Shown piece by piece: positions 5,948 to 8,245 of a stretch of 8,245 nt of DNA. The translations under genes were made by a program, and so were the position numbers. Source of the DNA: an uncultured Eubacteriales bacterium (lineage in GTDB: Bacteria > Bacillota > Clostridia > Oscillospirales > Oscillospiraceae). Below the pieces are notes generated by a model that saw only the letters and a list, made by a program, of their open reading frames with translations, did not search any database and was not told the DNA's origin. The stretch covers positions 1 through 8,245 of the forward strand of contig UQGU01000080.1 of the NCBI GenBank assembly GCA_900540635.1, written 5' to 3'. How positions within the stretch are numbered: the stretch's first letter is position 1; the number at the start of each line of letters is the position of its first letter.

Positions 5948-6885
5948 TCTTTTCCCTCAAGTTCTGCAAAGTGCCTGTTGATCTGGTCCGTGAACTCCTG
6001 GGCGGCGTTGTAGCCAAGCTTTCGCTGCCGGATATTGATGGCGGCAACCTCCAGAATCACGGCCAGATTTCTGCCGGGGGTGATGGGGATGGTGTTCATG
6101 GGGATTTTCACCCCCAGGATTTCCATATATTGCTCCTCAAGTCCCAGCCGGTCATAGGCGTCCTGGTTGTTCCAGGGAACGATATTTACCACCAGATCGA
6201 TGGTCTTCCGGGACCGCACAGAGCCCATGCCAAAGAGCTTGGCAACGTTTACAATGCCGATGCCCCGCAGCTCGATATAGTCCCGGATGAGCTCCGGAGC
6301 GCTGCCGGCCAGGGTATTGGTGCTGATCCTGCGAATTTCTACCGCATCGTCTGCAATGAGCCGGTGGCCCCGCTTCAGCAGCTCCAGGGCGGCCTCACTT
6401 TTGCCGATACCGCTTTCGCCGGTGAGGAGCACGCCCTCGCCGTAGATCTCCATAAGCACACCGTGCCGGGTTACCATGGGGGCCAGCTCCGCCCGGAGAT
6501 AGGAGATCAGGGAGGAGCAGAAGCTGCTGGTGGCCTCGCTGGAGCGGAGAATGGAAATATTGTGCTTCTTCGCCATGGCCAGGCATTCCTCGTCCACCGG
6601 CAGACTGCGGCAAATCAGCAGGGCGGGAATTTTGTAGTCAAACAGCCGGTCGAAGATCACCAGCCGCTCCTGGGGGGTCTTCTTGTGGAGATAGCTCCAT
6701 TCCATGTTGCCAAGGACCTGGAGCCGCCGGGGTTCAAAATGGTCAAAATAGCCGGAGAGCGTCAGACCGGGGCGGGCCACGTCCTCCACGGTCAGACGGA
6801 TGGAATTATAGTCAGTGGAGGCGAAAATAACCTCCATTTGGAATTCTTTTGTGATAGAAGGAAGCGTTACATTAAATTCGCTCAC
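5944..6885 (-). CDS. hprK: HPr kinase/phosphorylase
   Basis: Bifunctional sensor enzyme that phosphorylates HPr at Ser46 with ATP or PPi and removes that phosphate again, tuning carbon catabolite repression and PTS sugar uptake in Firmicutes. With the start chosen here it is 313 residues, the usual size. Residues 1-125 are the HprK N-terminal domain. HGVLMEIYGEGVLLTG with His141 leads into Walker A GESGIGKSE (156-164, Lys162). ADDAV carries Asp179/Asp180. ELRGIGIVNV (205-214) is the family signature, and the C-terminus holds the PITPGRN stretch. Two GTG starts are possible: 6894 leaves only one base after AGGAG (6896-6900), whereas 6885 leaves ten, so I prefer 6885; the longer form adds three residues. 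No ATG fits. First gene of the operon, transcribed divergently from rpmB. No ptsH is in the window. Confidence 0.95.
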   Translation of the reverse strand: MSEFNVTLPSITKEFQMEVIFASTDYNSIRLTVEDVARPGLTLSGYFDHFEPRRLQVLGNMEWSYLHKKTPQERLVIFDRLFDYKIPALLICRSLPVDEECLAMAKKHNISILRSSEATSSFCSSLISYLRAELAPMVTRHGVLMEIYGEGVLLTGESGIGKSEAALELLKRGHRLIADDAVEIRRISTNTLAGSAPELIRDYIELRGIGIVNVAKLFGMGSVRSRKTIDLVVNIVPWNNQDAYDRLGLEEQYMEILGVKIPMNTIPITPGRNLAVILEVAAINIRQRKLGYNAAQEFTDQINRHFAELEGKE

Positions 6886-6919
6886 ACCTGCCACACTCCT
6901 CTTTCATAAGCTACCTTTC

Positions 6920-6947
6920 ATTATACCAGAGTGCAAAAGAATATCAA
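6920..6947 (-). promoter_or_regulatory. Promoter of the hprK operon
   Basis: Minus-strand TTGATA (6947-6942) and perfect TATAAT (6925-6920) with a 16-base spacer; TGG before the -10 adds an extended element. Transcription would start near 6913, about 28 bases before the preferred hprK start. An A/T-rich tract (6950-6990) upstream could act as an UP element for this promoter and the divergent one. Confidence 0.82.
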
Positions 6948-6981
6948 CCGAAAAATAAAAAGAAAAAAGTGAAAAAAAGAC

Positions 6982-7010
6982 TTGCTTTTTTCTTCAATCT
7001 TTGCTATTAT
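6982..7010 (+). promoter_or_regulatory. Promoter of rpmB
   Basis: TTGCTT (6982-6987), 17-base spacer, TATTAT (7005-7010) with a TGC extension directly before it. The predicted start near 7016 gives a leader of about 55 bases before rpmB. An A-rich tract precedes the -35, as is common for strongly expressed ribosomal genes. It lies back to back with the hprK promoter; the -35 boxes are about 34 bases apart. Confidence 0.8.
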
Positions 7011-7071
7011 ATCTAGGCGTTCGAATGAGACGCAAGAGTTTAACGAGTTGTCCGGATGGGAGGTGCAATGA

Positions 7072-7260
7072 ATGGCGAAGTGTGATTTTTGTGGCAAGGG
7101 CGTAACCTTTGGTATTAAGGTTTCCCACTCCCACAGACGTTCCAACCGTGCCTGGAAGCCCAATGTGAAGCGGGTCAAGGCTGTTGTCAATGGAACTCCC
7201 TGCCATGTGTACGCTTGTACCAGATGCCTCCGTTCCAACAAGGTCGAGAGAGCAGTTTGA
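7072..7260 (+). CDS. rpmB: 50S ribosomal protein L28
   Basis: Small structural protein of the large ribosomal subunit. 62 residues, a normal length for the short bacterial form. MAKCDFCGKG has Cys4 and Cys7, and YACTRCLRSNKV has Cys49 and Cys52, so this is the zinc-binding (C+) type of L28. SHSHRRSNRAWKPNVKRV is the strongly conserved basic core. GGGAGG (7058-7063) sits eight bases before the ATG. An overlapping ATG at 7068 opens only five codons and is not credible. The gene is monocistronic: it has its own promoter and a strong terminator about 55 bases after the stop. Confidence 0.98.
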   Translation: MAKCDFCGKGVTFGIKVSHSHRRSNRAWKPNVKRVKAVVNGTPCHVYACTRCLRSNKVERAV

Positions 7261-7315
7261 TTTCTGCCTTTCGGGTCCCTTTTGAGCGGACCGTCTGATT
7301 CCGTGGCTGATAAAT

Positions 7316-7348
7316 ACGCTGCCGATACTCCGGCAGCGTTTTTATTTT
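7316..7348 (+). terminator. Intrinsic terminator of rpmB
   Basis: ACGCTGCCG (7316-7324) and CGGCAGCGT (7331-7339) form a perfect 9-bp stem with a six-base loop, followed by TTTTTATTTT. It lies 55 bases after the rpmB stop. The bases between hold only a weak 5-bp hairpin (GGTCC 7274-7278 with GGACC 7288-7292). Confidence 0.9.
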
Positions 7349-7360
7349 GCCAAAATTTCC

Positions 7361-7393
7361 AAGGCCCCTTCCGGCATCGCCGGAGGGGGCCTT
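7361..7393 (-). terminator. Long GC-rich hairpin, possible terminator of the Fe-S gene
   Basis: Arms 7361-7375 and 7379-7393 (AAGGCCCCTTCCGGC / GCCGGAGGGGGCCTT) form 15 pairs with one G-T and a three-base loop. It lies about 55 bases downstream of the minus-strand Fe-S gene stop. On that strand it is followed by GGAAATTTTG, a weak T tail, so it could terminate or pause transcription or simply protect the 3' end. On the plus strand there is no T run after it. Confidence 0.55.
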
Positions 7394-7419
7394 TGCGTGT
7401 AAAGGATCTTTGCCGTGCT

Positions 7420-7443
7420 GCCCCTGGGCGGTGGGGCTTTTTT
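7420..7443 (+). terminator. Short hairpin plus T run facing the Fe-S gene
   Basis: GCCCC (7420-7424) can pair with GGGGC (7433-7437) over an eight-base loop, followed directly by six T's. It would stop plus-strand transcription that had escaped the rpmB terminator before it ran antisense into the Fe-S gene, whose stop is at 7447. The stem is only five pairs, all G-C, so the call is tentative. Confidence 0.45.
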
Positions 7444-7446
7444 GCA

Positions 7447-8245
7447 TTACAGTGCCTTTTTGGGGCAGCTTTTCACGCATTCCATGCACAGAATGCACTC
7501 CGTGCCGTTTTTGCGGCGGCGGGAATTGTCGGTAACGTCTACCTCCATGGGGCAGACCTTTTTGCATTTGCCGCAGGAGACGCATTTGCTGTGGTCGCAC
7601 TTTACCCGGAACAGGGAGAAATAACTCATGGGCTTGAGAAAAACCGTAATGGGACAGATATACTTGCAGAAAGCCCGGTTGTCATGGAGCCGGAACGCCA
7701 GAAAAATGCCCACGGCATAATAAAGAGCATTGCCCAGGAGAAAGGCCCAAAAGAGAATGGCCTCTTTGTTCTGGATGCCCAGCAAAAACAGGGCGGCGAC
7801 GAAGAGAAAGGAGGCGGCGAAGACGATATAGCGTATCCACCCAAAGCTTTTTCGGGGGCCGGGGGAGGTCTTGTAGGGCAGAAAATCCAGCACCATAGCG
7901 GTCCAGCAGGCATAGCCGCACCAGCCCCGCCCGAAAACCAGAGGTCCAAAGATTTTGGCAACGGCATAGTGAATGGTGGCGGCGGTGAAGCTGCCGCTGA
8001 ACAGATAGTACCAAAAGCCCTCCAGCTGCATGTTTTCCCGGCAGAGGATCCCCAGATATCCCAGCATGTACGTACCAACCAACAGCTGGGAGACCCGCCG
8101 GGCCTGGGGAACACCGCGGAGGAAGAGAAACACCCCAAGTGCCAGGGAAATGCCGATGTAGCTGAAATTCAGAAGATAGAATATGTTTCCTTTTCCAAGC
8201 CAGAGACTCACGGCCACGGCCTCAAATACGGCCAGCAGCAGGGTG
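7447..8245 (-). CDS. Polytopic membrane protein with two 4Fe-4S ferredoxin motifs (5' end outside window)
   Basis: Probable membrane electron-transfer protein of the broad NapH/YccM/NosR-like class; its partners are unknown. The frame is open to the right edge, with no ATG and hydrophobic sequence up to the border, so the start lies outside; GTG 8217 is probably internal. About 266 residues are visible. Roughly five to six membrane segments occupy the first two thirds (for example NFSYIGISLALGVFLFL and IVFAASFLFVAALFLLGI). The loop FGRGWCGYACWTAM and the later FCKYICPITVF carry the paired Cys motifs usual in this class. The C-terminus is cytoplasm-type ferredoxin: CVSCGKCKKVCP (about 7584-7549) and CILCMECVKSCP (about 7497-7462), both full CxxCxxCxxxCP sets. 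The protein ends five residues after the last cysteine. Family is clear; specific function is not. Confidence 0.85.
   Translation of the reverse strand, partial: TLLLAVFEAVAVSLWLGKGNIFYLLNFSYIGISLALGVFLFLRGVPQARRVSQLLVGTYMLGYLGILCRENMQLEGFWYYLFSGSFTAATIHYAVAKIFGPLVFGRGWCGYACWTAMVLDFLPYKTSPGPRKSFGWIRYIVFAASFLFVAALFLLGIQNKEAILFWAFLLGNALYYAVGIFLAFRLHDNRAFCKYICPITVFLKPMSYFSLFRVKCDHSKCVSCGKCKKVCPMEVDVTDNSRRRKNGTECILCMECVKSCPKKAL

Noticed and set aside
5174..6013. 279-codon plus-strand frame across the pseudouridine synthase gene
   Set aside because: The opposite strand encodes all RluA-family motifs; the antisense product has no recognisable domain and no initiation signals.
5887..6909. 340-codon plus-strand frame across hprK
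   Set aside because: It lies wholly opposite hprK and the start of the pseudouridine synthase gene, both with perfect family motifs; its translation looks like typical reverse-strand noise.
7016..7071. Possible regulatory leader (riboswitch or ribosomal-protein autoregulation) ahead of rpmB
   Set aside because: The leader is only about 55 bases and shows no strong stem or known conserved core; nothing supports a riboswitch.
6921..7241. 106-codon minus-strand frame spanning the hprK-rpmB promoters and rpmB
   Set aside because: It runs across two clear promoters and antisense to L28, and has no ribosome binding site; its end is the A/T-rich promoter region read as Phe/Lys codons.

Overview
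The window looks like a chromosomal stretch from a GC-moderate Firmicute, most likely a Clostridia/Oscillospiraceae-type gut bacterium. The evidence is an HPr kinase/phosphorylase (a mainly Firmicutes regulator of carbon use), a four-cysteine L28, a threonyl-tRNA synthetase C-terminus of the clostridial kind, strong AGGAGG-type ribosome binding sites and clear sigma-A promoters, several with an extended -10. The taxon is inferred from these features; no 16S or database comparison was possible.

Layout. 1-551 (+) is the 3' end of thrS, closed by a perfect 12-bp hairpin that also serves the convergent gene. 602-4199 is a drug-efflux-type module. It holds a MATE transporter on the minus strand, a divergently transcribed MerR-family regulator, and a second, different MATE transporter on the plus strand with its own promoter. 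A second hairpin (4207-4246) separates this module from a leftward operon at 4245-6885: hprK, then an RluA-family pseudouridine synthase, then a peptidase S51/class I amidotransferase-like protein. Both junctions of that operon are 4-base ATGA overlaps. The hprK promoter lies back to back with the promoter of rpmB (7072-7260, +). After rpmB come a clear terminator and two further hairpins. The window ends in the C-terminal part of a polytopic membrane protein with two 4Fe-4S ferredoxin motifs (7447 to the right edge, minus strand).

How the genes work together. The MerR protein probably controls the divergent MATE gene: that promoter has near-consensus -35 and -10 boxes 19 bp apart, the spacing MerR activators correct. 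The second MATE promoter also has a 19-bp spacer, so the regulator might control both, but the two spacers share no obvious sequence. The hprK operon couples a carbon-catabolite regulator to an RNA-modification enzyme and a small hydrolase, with no obvious pathway link. thrS and rpmB are translation genes.

Most of the window is ordinary housekeeping and efflux content. I see no insertion sequence, CRISPR array, tRNA/rRNA gene, phage gene or toxin-antitoxin pair, and nothing that clearly qualifies as a new system. The points most worth following up are the regulation of the MATE/MerR module, the unrecognised sensor half of the MerR protein, and the coupled hprK operon.
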